From Synergistaceae bacterium (GTDB lineage Bacteria; Synergistota; Synergistia; Synergistales; Aminobacteriaceae): a stretch of 50,572 nucleotides of DNA. The notes beneath the pieces were generated by a model, which was not told where the DNA came from, ran no database searches, and was given only the letters and a program-made list of their open reading frames with translations. Of the stretch, positions 8,342-16,043 are shown in pieces. The position numbers and the translations under genes were made by a program. How positions within the stretch are numbered: position 1 is the first letter of the stretch; each line of letters opens with the position of its first letter. The stretch covers positions 1-50,572 of the forward strand of contig JAFTBT010000069.1 of the NCBI GenBank assembly GCA_017455085.1, given 5' to 3'.

Positions 8342-9002
8342 TAGTATCACTCCATACCGGTAAATTTTGGCCTGCTTCACCGGCTCTGATATGCAGGTCG
8401 TCATTCGCAAACACTAAACACGGTCTACCGTTGCGCATCTCGACTCCGGACATAGCACAGTTAGACACGTCCATGTTCCAGACTTTGTGGGGATTGAGGC
8501 CAAGAAATACAGCATATATTGCCCGCATGATTCCTCCGTGTGAGATTACGGCTATACGTTTGTAGCTGCCATCCAGAAAGGTCTTCACTGCTCTGGTGAG
8601 GCGTGTGTGTAGGTGTTCCCAAGTTTCTGCGCCGTGAGGAGGGTTGAAAAACGGGTCGGCTCTCCAGCGGGAATATGCCTCGTGCTGTTCGGTCTGGAGC
8701 ATCGGGATAGATTGGCCTTCCCATGACGCGAAATTGATCTCCTGAAGTTCTGGGAGGATTATCGGCGTGAGATTATGGCGTTGAGCTACGGCATCGGCTG
8801 TGTAGAGCGCACGTGACAGCGGGCTGGTGTAGACTGCTTCGAGCGGCCAAGACGAGAGTCTTTGTGCAAGAGCATGAGCCTGCTGTTTTCCGGTGTCTGT
8901 GAGCGGAACGTCAGTCTTTCCCTGAAAACGTACCTGTATGTTCCATTCTGTTTGACCATGCCGAGCGAAGATTACACGAGTCAATTCTGCAGAGTCGGCC
9001 AA
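8325..9002 (-). CDS. Histidine phosphatase family protein (phosphoglycerate mutase-like)
   Basis: 225 residues with the complete branch-1 histidine phosphatase signature: RHGQTEWN with nucleophile His15, the second Arg in SPLSRALYTA, Glu in LQEINFASWEG as proton donor, and the second catalytic His in ISHGG. Members include GpmB, PhoE, CobC and broad phosphatases; the substrate cannot be decided here, and true cofactor-dependent phosphoglycerate mutase is unlikely from length and loop composition. A TTG start at 9002 is preceded by AAAGGGGG. It is the first gene of the minus-strand envelope operon, behind an extended -10 promoter at 9057-9065. Confidence 0.88.
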   Translation of the reverse strand: MADSAELTRVIFARHGQTEWNIQVRFQGKTDVPLTDTGKQQAHALAQRLSSWPLEAVYTSPLSRALYTADAVAQRHNLTPIILPELQEINFASWEGQSIPMLQTEQHEAYSRWRADPFFNPPHGAETWEHLHTRLTRAVKTFLDGSYKRIAVISHGGIMRAIYAVFLGLNPHKVWNMDVSNCAMSGVEMRNGRPCLVFANDDLHIRAGEAGQNLPVWSDTNGVKL

Positions 9003-9056
9003 AATCTGCGAGCCCCCTTTAAGTAATAATGATTAGTATGTAGGAAAATTTCAGTA

Positions 9057-9065
9057 ATTATAACA
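9057..9065 (-). promoter_or_regulatory. Extended -10 promoter for the envelope operon
   Basis: On the minus strand the bases read TG-T-TATAAT, a perfect -10 hexamer with TG extension. Transcription would begin near 9050, giving a leader of about 48 nt before the phosphatase TTG. No good -35 is visible. It is back to back with the hisZ promoter. Confidence 0.6.
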
Positions 9066-9082
9066 TGGACTGTTTTAGCCTG

Positions 9083-9091
9083 TGCTATTAT
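9083..9091 (+). promoter_or_regulatory. Extended -10 promoter for hisZGD
   Basis: TG-C-TATTAT sits about 28 bp upstream of the hisZ ATG at 9119. An in-frame ATG at 9065 falls upstream of this -10, which supports the later start. The weak -35 and the TG extension resemble other promoters in the window. Confidence 0.55.
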
Positions 9092-9118
9092 TACCTGCAA
9101 AAAATTGGAGACTATCTC

Positions 9119-9979
9119 ATGCAAAAATTCAGACTTAGGCCGGAAGAGATCGCTGCTCTGAATCTCAGGGGGTTGTATTCTGATTACGGGTATACTTTCT
9201 ACAGAATGAGCCGCTTCGAGGAATACGACTTCTACGCCGACAAAAAAGACTTCCTGATCTCTAAAGGTGTGTTGACCTTCACGGACGCTGACGGCAAACT
9301 TATGGCTCTCAGGCCTGACGTTACCCTGTCCATCATCAGGCACATACGAAATACTGACTCACTAAAAGTGCAGAAATTCTTCTACGACGAAAAAATCTAC
9401 AGAGTCCCACGAAATTCCACAACGTTCCGAGAAATCCCGCAGGCAGGCATCGAGTGCATAGGCTCGCTTGACGTTGAGGACTTGCGCGAAGTTCTGGAGC
9501 TGGCATTGCTGAGTCTGCACACGGTCGCGAAGGGCAGGAGGTGCATTCTTGATGTGTCTCATGCAGGACTTACGGCCTCGCTTGTTCCCGAACACAACAG
9601 GCGGGAGATTTTGCAGTGTCTCGCTGAGAAAAATATACACGGCCTGAAAGCTATGAATGCTCCTGACGAAGTGATACATCTCGCAGCAATTGAGGGCAGA
9701 CCTTCGGAAATTAGGGGCATTGCTGGGCTTGAGGTGCTGGACACACTCAGCGATTACGACAACGAGATACGCATAGACTTCTCCGCTGTCAACAACCTCA
9801 ATTACTACAACGGAATAGTCTTCAGGGGCTTCATTGAGGGCGTGAGTGAGAGCGTATTATCCGGCGGGCAGTACGATAACTTGATGGCGATGATGGGGCA
9901 TAATGGAGTGAAGGCTGCGGGGTTCGCTGTGAATCTGGACTTGGCCGCGCAGATTTCGGGAGGTGAACAGGATGCTTAA
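9119..9979 (+). CDS. hisZ: ATP phosphoribosyltransferase regulatory subunit HisZ
   Basis: HisZ is a catalytically dead histidyl-tRNA synthetase relative that activates the short form of HisG and transmits histidine feedback. The sequence shows the class II synthetase-like core (ALRPDVTLSIIRH at about 68-80, and QAGIECIG). Histidyl adenylation and anticodon-binding parts are missing, as expected for the 286-residue length. The ATG at 9119 has GGAG 9 bases upstream; an in-frame ATG at 9065 lies in the promoter. The 3' end overlaps hisG by 8 bp. The partnership with a 204-residue HisG next door makes the call firm. Confidence 0.92.
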   Translation: MQKFRLRPEEIAALNLRGLYSDYGYTFYRMSRFEEYDFYADKKDFLISKGVLTFTDADGKLMALRPDVTLSIIRHIRNTDSLKVQKFFYDEKIYRVPRNSTTFREIPQAGIECIGSLDVEDLREVLELALLSLHTVAKGRRCILDVSHAGLTASLVPEHNRREILQCLAEKNIHGLKAMNAPDEVIHLAAIEGRPSEIRGIAGLEVLDTLSDYDNEIRIDFSAVNNLNYYNGIVFRGFIEGVSESVLSGGQYDNLMAMMGHNGVKAAGFAVNLDLAAQISGGEQDA

Positions 9980-10586
9980 CGTTGCGTTTCCGAAGGGCAG
10001 GCTCGGAGAAAAAGTGTGTATGCTTTTCGCAAGGGCAGGCTATGAGTTCGCGGGTATGCTCGACAACAACAGAAGGCTCGTGTTCGTGAATGAGGCACTG
10101 GATATGCGGGCGTTCTGGGTGAAGCCGTTCGATGTGCCTGTGTACGTTGAGAGAGGTACTGCGGACGTAGGGATTGCCGGTAAAGATATATTGCTGGAGC
10201 GGAGTCCGGATGTGTATGAGCTGCTGGACCTGAAGGCCGGAAAATGCAGGATGGCTGTTGCCGCAAAGGAGGGCTTCACTGACGACATGGGACGTACTTT
10301 GCGGGTGGCTACGGAGTTCCCGAACATTGCCAGAAAGTATTACGCAGAGCTTGGCCGCGAGATAGACATTATCCCATTGCGGGGGTCTCTTGAGCTTGCG
10401 CCGGTGCTGGGACTGTCTGACGTGATAGTCGACATCGTGGAAACTGGTACGACTCTCCGTGAGAATAACCTGCATGTTGTGAATTACTTTGCGGAGCTCA
10501 GCGCGAGACTCATCGCCAACAAATCAGCCTACAAGTTCAAGAAGGATATTATTGCGGAAATCATGAGGAGGCTTAGTGATGATTAG
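9972..10586 (+). CDS. hisG: ATP phosphoribosyltransferase catalytic subunit HisG, short form
   Basis: First step of histidine synthesis: ATP plus PRPP gives phosphoribosyl-ATP. The 204-residue length is the HisG-S type, which lacks the C-terminal regulatory domain and needs HisZ. Recognisable parts are VAFPKGRLGEKV at the N-terminus, VGIAGKDILLE, and the PRPP-binding loop DIVETGTTLRENNL at about residues 155-168. The ATG has GGAGG about 8 bases upstream and overlaps hisZ; an in-frame GTG three codons earlier is less well placed. It overlaps hisD by 8 bp, so the three genes are probably translationally coupled. Confidence 0.96.
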   Translation: MLNVAFPKGRLGEKVCMLFARAGYEFAGMLDNNRRLVFVNEALDMRAFWVKPFDVPVYVERGTADVGIAGKDILLERSPDVYELLDLKAGKCRMAVAAKEGFTDDMGRTLRVATEFPNIARKYYAELGREIDIIPLRGSLELAPVLGLSDVIVDIVETGTTLRENNLHVVNYFAELSARLIANKSAYKFKKDIIAEIMRRLSDD

Positions 10587-11829
10587 GATTGTGAGTGCAA
10601 AAGACTTCAGGCGCGCGGATATTCGTGTGCAGGCTCAGGACGTTAGCAGTTCCGTAGCAGGAATCATCGAGGCAGTGCGTACACGTGGAGACTCGGCAGT
10701 CATTGAGTACGAACACAAATTTGACGGTGTGGAGCTTTCTGTGCTTGAGGTGAGTGCTGAGGAAATACAGGACGCACTAAAAACTGTCGGCAATGAGTAC
10801 ATAGCAATGCTTGAGAGGGCGGCGGAGAATATACGTGCATTCCACAGCAGGCAGCTACGCAACGGATTCATGTTCTCCCCGAAAGACGGCGTGATTCTCG
10901 GTCAGAGAGTGATTCCCCTCCAGAGAGTCGGGCTGTACGTTCCCGGAGGCACTGCGTCGTACCCGTCAAGCGTCCTGATGAACGCAATACCTGCAAAGAT
11001 CGCGGGCTGTGAGGAGATAATTATTGCTACTCCCCCGAAAATTAGGCCTGAGATTCTGGCGGCGGCACATGTCGCAGGAGTCAGCACCGTGTTCATGATG
11101 GGAGGGGCTCAGGCAGTCGCGGCTATGGCTTACGGAACGGAGAGCGTCCCCAGAGTCGACAAGATAGTCGGGCCGGGAAATGTCTACGTTGCTGAAGCGA
11201 AGAGGCAGGTTTTCGGCACAGTGGCTATAGACATGATTGCGGGGCCGAGCGAAATACTCATCATTGCCGACAAGAATAACGTTGCTGCACACATTGCGGC
11301 GGATATGCTGGCTCAGGCGGAACACGACAGGCTTGCGAGCGCGATACTCATCACGGATTCCGGACAGTTCGCAGAGAGTGTAGCGTGTGAACTTGATGCG
11401 CAGATAGAGAAACTTGCACGGCACGACATAGCCAGCGAGTCCATCAACAACAACGGAGCAATAGTACTCGTGAAGAATCTCGACGAGGCCGCAGAGATCG
11501 CTAATGACATTGCGCCGGAACATCTGGAGCTGTGTGTGGTGGATCCCTTCGAGTTCATGACGAAGATCCGGAATGCTGGGAGCGTGTTTCTTGGCCGTCA
11601 CTCACCGGAAGCATTGGGGGACTATTACGCCGGAGCGAATCACACTCTGCCGACGATGGGGACTGCGAGATTCTCAAGCCCGTTGTCTGTGGAGGACTTC
11701 GTGAAGAGTTCGCAGTATATATATTACTCTGAGGCAGCACTAGACTCTGTTACGGAAGATATAGACATGTTTGCGCAGTCTGAGGGACTAACGGGACATG
11801 CCAGAAGCGTAACCATAAGGAGGGAATGA
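10579..11829 (+). CDS. hisD: Histidinol dehydrogenase HisD
   Basis: Catalyses the last two oxidations from histidinol to histidine, using NAD and zinc. The 416-residue protein contains the NAD-site motif IVGPGNVYV (about 197-205), AGPSEILIIAD, zinc-site residues Gln246 and His249 (LAQAEHD), and the catalytic Glu314-His315 pair in IAPEHLE, with a late GANHTLPT. The start ATG follows AGGAGG by 7 bases. It ends the hisZGD operon; the other his genes are not in the window. Very confident. Confidence 0.97.
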   Translation: MIRIVSAKDFRRADIRVQAQDVSSSVAGIIEAVRTRGDSAVIEYEHKFDGVELSVLEVSAEEIQDALKTVGNEYIAMLERAAENIRAFHSRQLRNGFMFSPKDGVILGQRVIPLQRVGLYVPGGTASYPSSVLMNAIPAKIAGCEEIIIATPPKIRPEILAAAHVAGVSTVFMMGGAQAVAAMAYGTESVPRVDKIVGPGNVYVAEAKRQVFGTVAIDMIAGPSEILIIADKNNVAAHIAADMLAQAEHDRLASAILITDSGQFAESVACELDAQIEKLARHDIASESINNNGAIVLVKNLDEAAEIANDIAPEHLELCVVDPFEFMTKIRNAGSVFLGRHSPEALGDYYAGANHTLPTMGTARFSSPLSVEDFVKSSQYIYYSEAALDSVTEDIDMFAQSEGLTGHARSVTIRRE

Positions 11830-11909
11830 TATACTTGTAGGCGAGAAAACCTGCCTCAAAAAATCCCACGAGAGATAACAGTTTTACAACTACATTTACA
11901 ACTACAAAA

Positions 11910-11955
11910 ACGCCTCATAAATCATGATGCCTACTGAATTTATGAGGTGTGCTTT
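11910..11955 (+). terminator. Likely terminator after hisZGD
   Basis: A 13-bp stem (11910-11922 with 11938-11950, one G-U pair) with a 15-nt loop is followed by gcttttg. The T-run is short and the loop long, so efficiency is uncertain, but the place after hisD fits. Confidence 0.5.
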
Positions 11956-12054
11956 TGCGAATAGACTCTGCATTTTTGATTCACATCTATTGCTGCGTGA
12001 AGGTTGCCTGCATTTTTTGCTGTCTATGCTGTTCACGTTATTCACCTCATAACC

Positions 12055-12063
12055 TGATAAAAT
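12055..12063 (+). promoter_or_regulatory. Extended -10 promoter for thioesterase-trkA-trkH
   Basis: TG-A-TAAAAT lies about 32 bp upstream of the thioesterase ATG. No matching -35 is seen at the usual spacing. Confidence 0.45.
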
Positions 12064-12094
12064 ACCCAGAAATTCCACGAAAGGATTTATTTGC

Positions 12095-12838
12095 ATGTAT
12101 ACACGACAAGTACAAGTACTGCCATCCGATGCGTCATCACTCGGCACGATAAAGCTCCGGAGTTTGCTGGACTACTTTCAGGACACGGCGGGGCTCGCTG
12201 TTGAGGACATAGAAGGCACTACTACAGAACTCATTGCTAGGGGCTATGCGTGGGTGCTCACAAAATACGAAATAGAGTTTATCGGGAAATTACCTGCCAT
12301 TGACGAGAAATTCACCATCACAACTTTTCACGACCCTAACCATGCCTATAACACACTAAGAGTCTTTCAGGTAACCTCATCCGACAATAGGCCTATAGTC
12401 TGGGCAAAAACTTCGTGGCTGTTGCTGGACCTCGCAGCAGGAAGACCCGTGAAGCCCATCGCTCACCTTCCGGAAATCACAAGCAGGGACACTCAGGACA
12501 TTGCGCCGGAGTTCCACGACATTCCGGAGTTTGACGACATAGATACGGAGCTGGAGACTGCACACACAGTTGCCTTCCACGACATGGACTATAACGCTCA
12601 CGTGAACAACGCCGCATATTTTGAGTGGGTACATGATTCTACGCCGGTGGATTTTTCGGTGTATGAGCCTAAATCGATATTCGCATCCTTCAGGTCTGGA
12701 GCAAAGTTCGGTGAAAAAGTTAGCATCAAAATCGCCAGAGCAAAAGAAGAAAATTGCTACATCCATAAGATTCTCAGGCATAACGTCTCGAAACCGTCAG
12801 CAGTATTAATGTGTACGTGGGGTGCTAAAAATGTTTGA
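12095..12838 (+). CDS. Acyl-ACP thioesterase (FatA/FatB family)
   Basis: Hydrolyses acyl-ACP to free fatty acid. The 247-residue chain has two hot-dog halves (about 5-135 and 150-245). The second half carries the family signature FHDMDYNAHVNNAAYFEW (about 167-184), with Asn and His in the catalytic positions of plant and bacterial acyl-ACP thioesterases. The ATG follows AAAGGA by about 10 bases. The role in the cell could be fatty acid release or membrane remodelling. The 3' end is odd: the region encoding the last 20 or so residues (HNVSKPSAVLMCTWGAKNV) is present in two further diverged copies before trkA. Confidence 0.9.
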   Translation: MYTRQVQVLPSDASSLGTIKLRSLLDYFQDTAGLAVEDIEGTTTELIARGYAWVLTKYEIEFIGKLPAIDEKFTITTFHDPNHAYNTLRVFQVTSSDNRPIVWAKTSWLLLDLAAGRPVKPIAHLPEITSRDTQDIAPEFHDIPEFDDIDTELETAHTVAFHDMDYNAHVNNAAYFEWVHDSTPVDFSVYEPKSIFASFRSGAKFGEKVSIKIARAKEENCYIHKILRHNVSKPSAVLMCTWGAKNV

Positions 12839-12975
12839 CCCTAATAATATCTACAGGCTCAAGGCAGCTAAACCGTCGGCAGTATTCATGTCTACGTGGA
12901 GGGCTAAAAATATCTACAGGCATAACGTCACAAAACCGTCAGCAGTATTCATGTCTACATGGGGGAATAAAAATG
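12768..12975 (+). repeat. Three copies of the thioesterase 3' end ahead of trkA
   Basis: Copy A is the real gene end (about 12768-12838). Copies B (12846-12908) and C (12909-12971) are strict 63-bp tandem units, so 21 codons each. They encode KPSAVFMSTWRAKN and KPSAVFMSTWGNKND, against KPSAVLMCTWGAKNV in copy A. Copy C would end at a TGA inside the trkA start (ATGACTGA), and its end supplies the trkA ribosome-binding site. Confidence 0.9.
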
Positions 12976-14376
12976 ACTGAGGCCAAGAAGGGAAAAATCG
13001 TCATCGTCGGCGCAGGTGAAGTTGGCAGAAGTGTCGCCAAAACTCTCTCCGATGAAGGCTGGAATATTTGCCTTGTCGAGAAAAACGAAGCTCAAGCAGA
13101 AAGCGTAAAGTCCGAGCTGGATATTCAGGTCGTCATAGGCAACGGCTCACGTCCTCAAGTCCTCGCGCAGACAGGCATAAATCAGGGCGAAGTCTCTATG
13201 CTCATTGCCTGCACTAACCGCGACGAAGTGAATATACTCTCCTGCTGGATCGCACACAATGCCGGAATCAAGTACGTCATTTCCCGCGTCAAGAATCTGG
13301 AATTTACAGACACTCCAGACTGGGGCAAAAGACTCGGCGTTGAGTTCATGCTCTCTCCAGAAAGATCCATAGCCCGCGAAGTTATAGGCCTGCTCGAAGT
13401 TTCCGCAGCTACACATGCAGCAGAGTTGCTTGACGGAAAAGCCGGACTATACACTCTCAAAATTTCCCCTAACTCTCCGCTCGTGAATATGGCACTGAAG
13501 GACATTCGCCCAAAGTTCCCAGACTTGATGGCTGTGTTCGTACATGTTGCTCATGAGAATGGAGTCGCAGGTGTCCCCAACGGATTCACGGTGCTGCAGG
13601 CTAACGATGTGTGCTATGTCGTCACGTACAAGCAGAGCGCGGGACAGCTTCAGGAAATCTTCAACCCTGCTGTCGAGAAAAAACATACCCTCAAGAAAAT
13701 TTTTGTCGTCGGCGGCGGAAAACTAGGCACTCAGATTGTGCAGGCCGTCAAACGCGATTTTGGGAACGTCAGCCTCAGGCTCATAGAGAGAAATTCAGAG
13801 AAGACAGAAAAACTCTCCGAAGAACTCGGCGAGGCTCTCGTGATTAACGCGGACGGTGCTGACCAGAAAATGCTTGCTGAAGAGGGCATAGAGGACGCTG
13901 ATGGGTATATCTGCGCAACTGACTCGGACGAGCTCAACCTGATTTACTGCGCTCTGGCCAAGAATATGGGCGCGAAGAAAACAATCGCTGTCGTCAAACG
14001 AAAGGACTACCAGAATCTCACCGACTGTATGCCCGTTGACGCTATCGTTGACCCGAACGAGTCGCTCGCGAACCTGATTCTGCGTGTGGTGCATTACCCT
14101 AGACATACGTTAGCTTTCTCCATGATTGAGACCATTGATGCGGAAATGCTCGAGGTAGTTCTGCACGAAAACGTTGCACTTGTCGGGAAAACTCTAGCAC
14201 AGATCAAGCTGCAAAAAGGTGTAGTAGTCGCACTGTTAGGACGCGGAGAAAGGGTGTTAGTGCCTTCCGGAGCAACTCAGCTCTTGGCCGGAGACAGGGT
14301 GATTCTCTTCGCGTTGACCTCAATGATGCCGGAAGCAGCTAGACTTTTCGGCGCAGATATGGAGAGTTCATCATGA
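12973..14376 (+). CDS. trkA: Trk potassium uptake regulatory protein TrkA
   Basis: Cytoplasmic NAD(H)-binding gating subunit of the Trk K+ transporter. The 467-residue chain is two tandem RCK units, each with a Rossmann nucleotide-binding part (IVIVGAGEVG at about 9-18 and IFVVGGGKLG at about 240-249) and a C-terminal RCK_C domain; this two-unit form is typical of TrkA. I chose the ATG at 12973 (MTEAKKGK) because GGGGG sits 8 bases upstream and homology begins there. The open frame reaches back to 12835, but that part is only translated repeat of the thioesterase end. It overlaps trkH by 4 bp (ATGA). Confidence 0.94.
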   Translation: MTEAKKGKIVIVGAGEVGRSVAKTLSDEGWNICLVEKNEAQAESVKSELDIQVVIGNGSRPQVLAQTGINQGEVSMLIACTNRDEVNILSCWIAHNAGIKYVISRVKNLEFTDTPDWGKRLGVEFMLSPERSIAREVIGLLEVSAATHAAELLDGKAGLYTLKISPNSPLVNMALKDIRPKFPDLMAVFVHVAHENGVAGVPNGFTVLQANDVCYVVTYKQSAGQLQEIFNPAVEKKHTLKKIFVVGGGKLGTQIVQAVKRDFGNVSLRLIERNSEKTEKLSEELGEALVINADGADQKMLAEEGIEDADGYICATDSDELNLIYCALAKNMGAKKTIAVVKRKDYQNLTDCMPVDAIVDPNESLANLILRVVHYPRHTLAFSMIETIDAEMLEVVLHENVALVGKTLAQIKLQKGVVVALLGRGERVLVPSGATQLLAGDRVILFALTSMMPEAARLFGADMESSS

Positions 14377-15824
14377 AGCTCAAGACCGTAGCAGCAGTAT
14401 TGTCGGTGATCGGCCTCGTGGTTTCGGCGGCTATGATTCCGTCAATGTGTATAGCCCTGTTTGACGGCACACATGATGCATTATCGTTCGGAATCTCTAT
14501 GCTCGCAGGGATAGCAGTGAGTGTGTTGTTGCGGCTCTCGTCAGGGAAAAAGTCTCTTGCCGGTCTGTCGATGGGCATACGTGAGGGCGTGGGCGTTACT
14601 GGATTCTCGTGGATGATAGCTTCCGCTGTTGGTGCGCTTCCGTACTGGCTCAACGGTGCAAGCTACACTGATGCATTCTTCGAGGCGGTTTCTGGCTTCA
14701 CGACTACAGGAGCTACTATCATGAAGGACATTGAGGCACTTCCGAGAGGGATATTGTTGTGGCGTTCACTGACTCACTGGATGGGCGGAATGGGAATTAT
14801 CGTGTTGAGCCTCGCAGTGCTGCCGTTCTTGGGAGTTACCGGAATGGAGATGTACAAGGCCGAAGTTCCGGGCATTACCGCAGAGAAAATCACCCCTAAA
14901 CTTCACCAGACAGCTATATATCTGTGGGGAGTGTATGTGTTGCTGACGCTGAGTGAGTGCGTTTTCCTGATGTTCGGAGGCATGAGCCTGTTTGATGCGT
15001 TCTGTCATTCATGCTCAACGATAGCAACCGGAGGCTTCTCCACCAAGAATAACTCTATTGCGTACTTCACAAGCCCGTATATTCAGTGGGTAATCACGAT
15101 ATTCATGTTCCTGTCTGGGGTGAACTTCTCGCTGTACTTCCTGCTGCCTGCAAAAAAGTTCCGTGAGATTTTCCGTGATGAGGAGTTCCGGGCATACACG
15201 GGTCTCACAGTATTTTCTGCTCTGGCAATGTCAACGGCTCTATATGCTGCCGGAATGTTCAGGGGTATCGAGGCGACAGTGCGGACTACGTTTTTCCACG
15301 TGGCTACTGTGATGACTACTACGGGCTTCATCATTGACGATTATAACCTGTGGCCGGAGTTCTGTAGATTCTTGGTGGTGATATTGATGTTCATCGGGGC
15401 ATCAGGCGGTTCAACCGGAGGCGGGTGCAAGGTTTCACGGTTCATCATACTCGGCCGTAAGCTCAAGGCGGAAATCTGGAAGCTGCTGCATCCTCGTGCG
15501 GTGATTACTGCGCGGTTCAACGGTGAGCCTATTTCTCGGAGTACGATGGATTCTGCGGGAGCGTTTTTTGTGCTGTACATGCTGATTCTGTTCGTGAGTA
15601 CGCTGATAACTGCGGCGTTTGGGATTGAGGTGTTGACGGCGTTTACTGGGGTGTTGACGTGTTTGAGCAATGTGGGGCCTGGTCTGCATATGCTTGGGCC
15701 TGTGGAAAATTTTGCGTGGCTGCCGGGTGCGGTGAAGTGGCTGTTTTCGTTGTGTATGTTGGCGGGGAGATTGGAGCTGTTTGCGGTATTTCTGCTGTTT
15801 GTGCCGGGAACATACCGGAAATAA
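14373..15824 (+). CDS. trkH: Trk potassium transporter membrane subunit TrkH
   Basis: Inner-membrane K+ channel-like subunit of 483 residues with about ten membrane helices. The four selectivity-filter loops of the family are visible in order: SGFTTTGAT, STIATGGFST, TVMTTTGFI and CLSNVGPGL, each with the conserved Gly. An ASGGSTGGG segment on the cytoplasmic side fits the intramembrane loop of TrkH. Translation is coupled to trkA through the ATGA overlap. No duplicated gene end follows it. Very confident. Confidence 0.95.
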   Translation: MKLKTVAAVLSVIGLVVSAAMIPSMCIALFDGTHDALSFGISMLAGIAVSVLLRLSSGKKSLAGLSMGIREGVGVTGFSWMIASAVGALPYWLNGASYTDAFFEAVSGFTTTGATIMKDIEALPRGILLWRSLTHWMGGMGIIVLSLAVLPFLGVTGMEMYKAEVPGITAEKITPKLHQTAIYLWGVYVLLTLSECVFLMFGGMSLFDAFCHSCSTIATGGFSTKNNSIAYFTSPYIQWVITIFMFLSGVNFSLYFLLPAKKFREIFRDEEFRAYTGLTVFSALAMSTALYAAGMFRGIEATVRTTFFHVATVMTTTGFIIDDYNLWPEFCRFLVVILMFIGASGGSTGGGCKVSRFIILGRKLKAEIWKLLHPRAVITARFNGEPISRSTMDSAGAFFVLYMLILFVSTLITAAFGIEVLTAFTGVLTCLSNVGPGLHMLGPVENFAWLPGAVKWLFSLCMLAGRLELFAVFLLFVPGTYRK

Positions 15825-16043
15825 CTCACACACCTGCTGCGGGGCTGTAGCAACACGTAACATTTCACACACCGACTGTTAGGTTACAACACTACACAAT
15901 CATTCACATAATGCCTGCTGAGTCTGAAACATGGCCGGCAGTTTTTTATTCTCCTATTCACTGGAAATACACAATAAATTTCTCTCCTCATAGTAAAATA
16001 CAAACTATCACACAAATTTTTCACATATGGAGCTGAATTAATA
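15825..16043. other. trkH to T2SS-operon spacer
   Basis: 219 bp without a gene. Two loosely similar cacacacc-ctg segments lie just after trkH (about 15827-15890), then a hairpin with T-run (15915-15947) and an AT-rich stretch with TAAAAT at 15994-15999 that may be the -10 of the following long operon. Confidence 0.5.
15915..15947 (+). terminator. Probable terminator after trkH
   Basis: A short stem (15915-15920 with 15936-15941, one G-U pair) with a 15-nt loop is followed directly by six T. The stem is weak but the T-run and place fit an intrinsic terminator. Confidence 0.5.

Larger units (their letters stand above)
11830..12094. other. hisD-thioesterase spacer with tandem 12-mer, hairpin and promoter
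   Basis: 265 bp with no convincing gene. It holds a two-copy 12-bp direct repeat (tttacaactaca at 11883-11894 and 11895-11906), a long hairpin at 11910-11950, and an extended -10 (TG-A-TAAAAT, 12055-12063) ahead of the thioesterase gene. Confidence 0.6.

Noticed and set aside
9065..9118. Earlier hisZ start at 9065
   Set aside because: It lies upstream of the -10 promoter element at 9083-9091 and has no ribosome-binding site, while the ATG at 9119 has GGAG.
12835..12972. N-terminal extension of TrkA of 46 residues
   Set aside because: The stretch is translated repeat from the thioesterase end; RCK homology and a good ribosome-binding site start at 12973.
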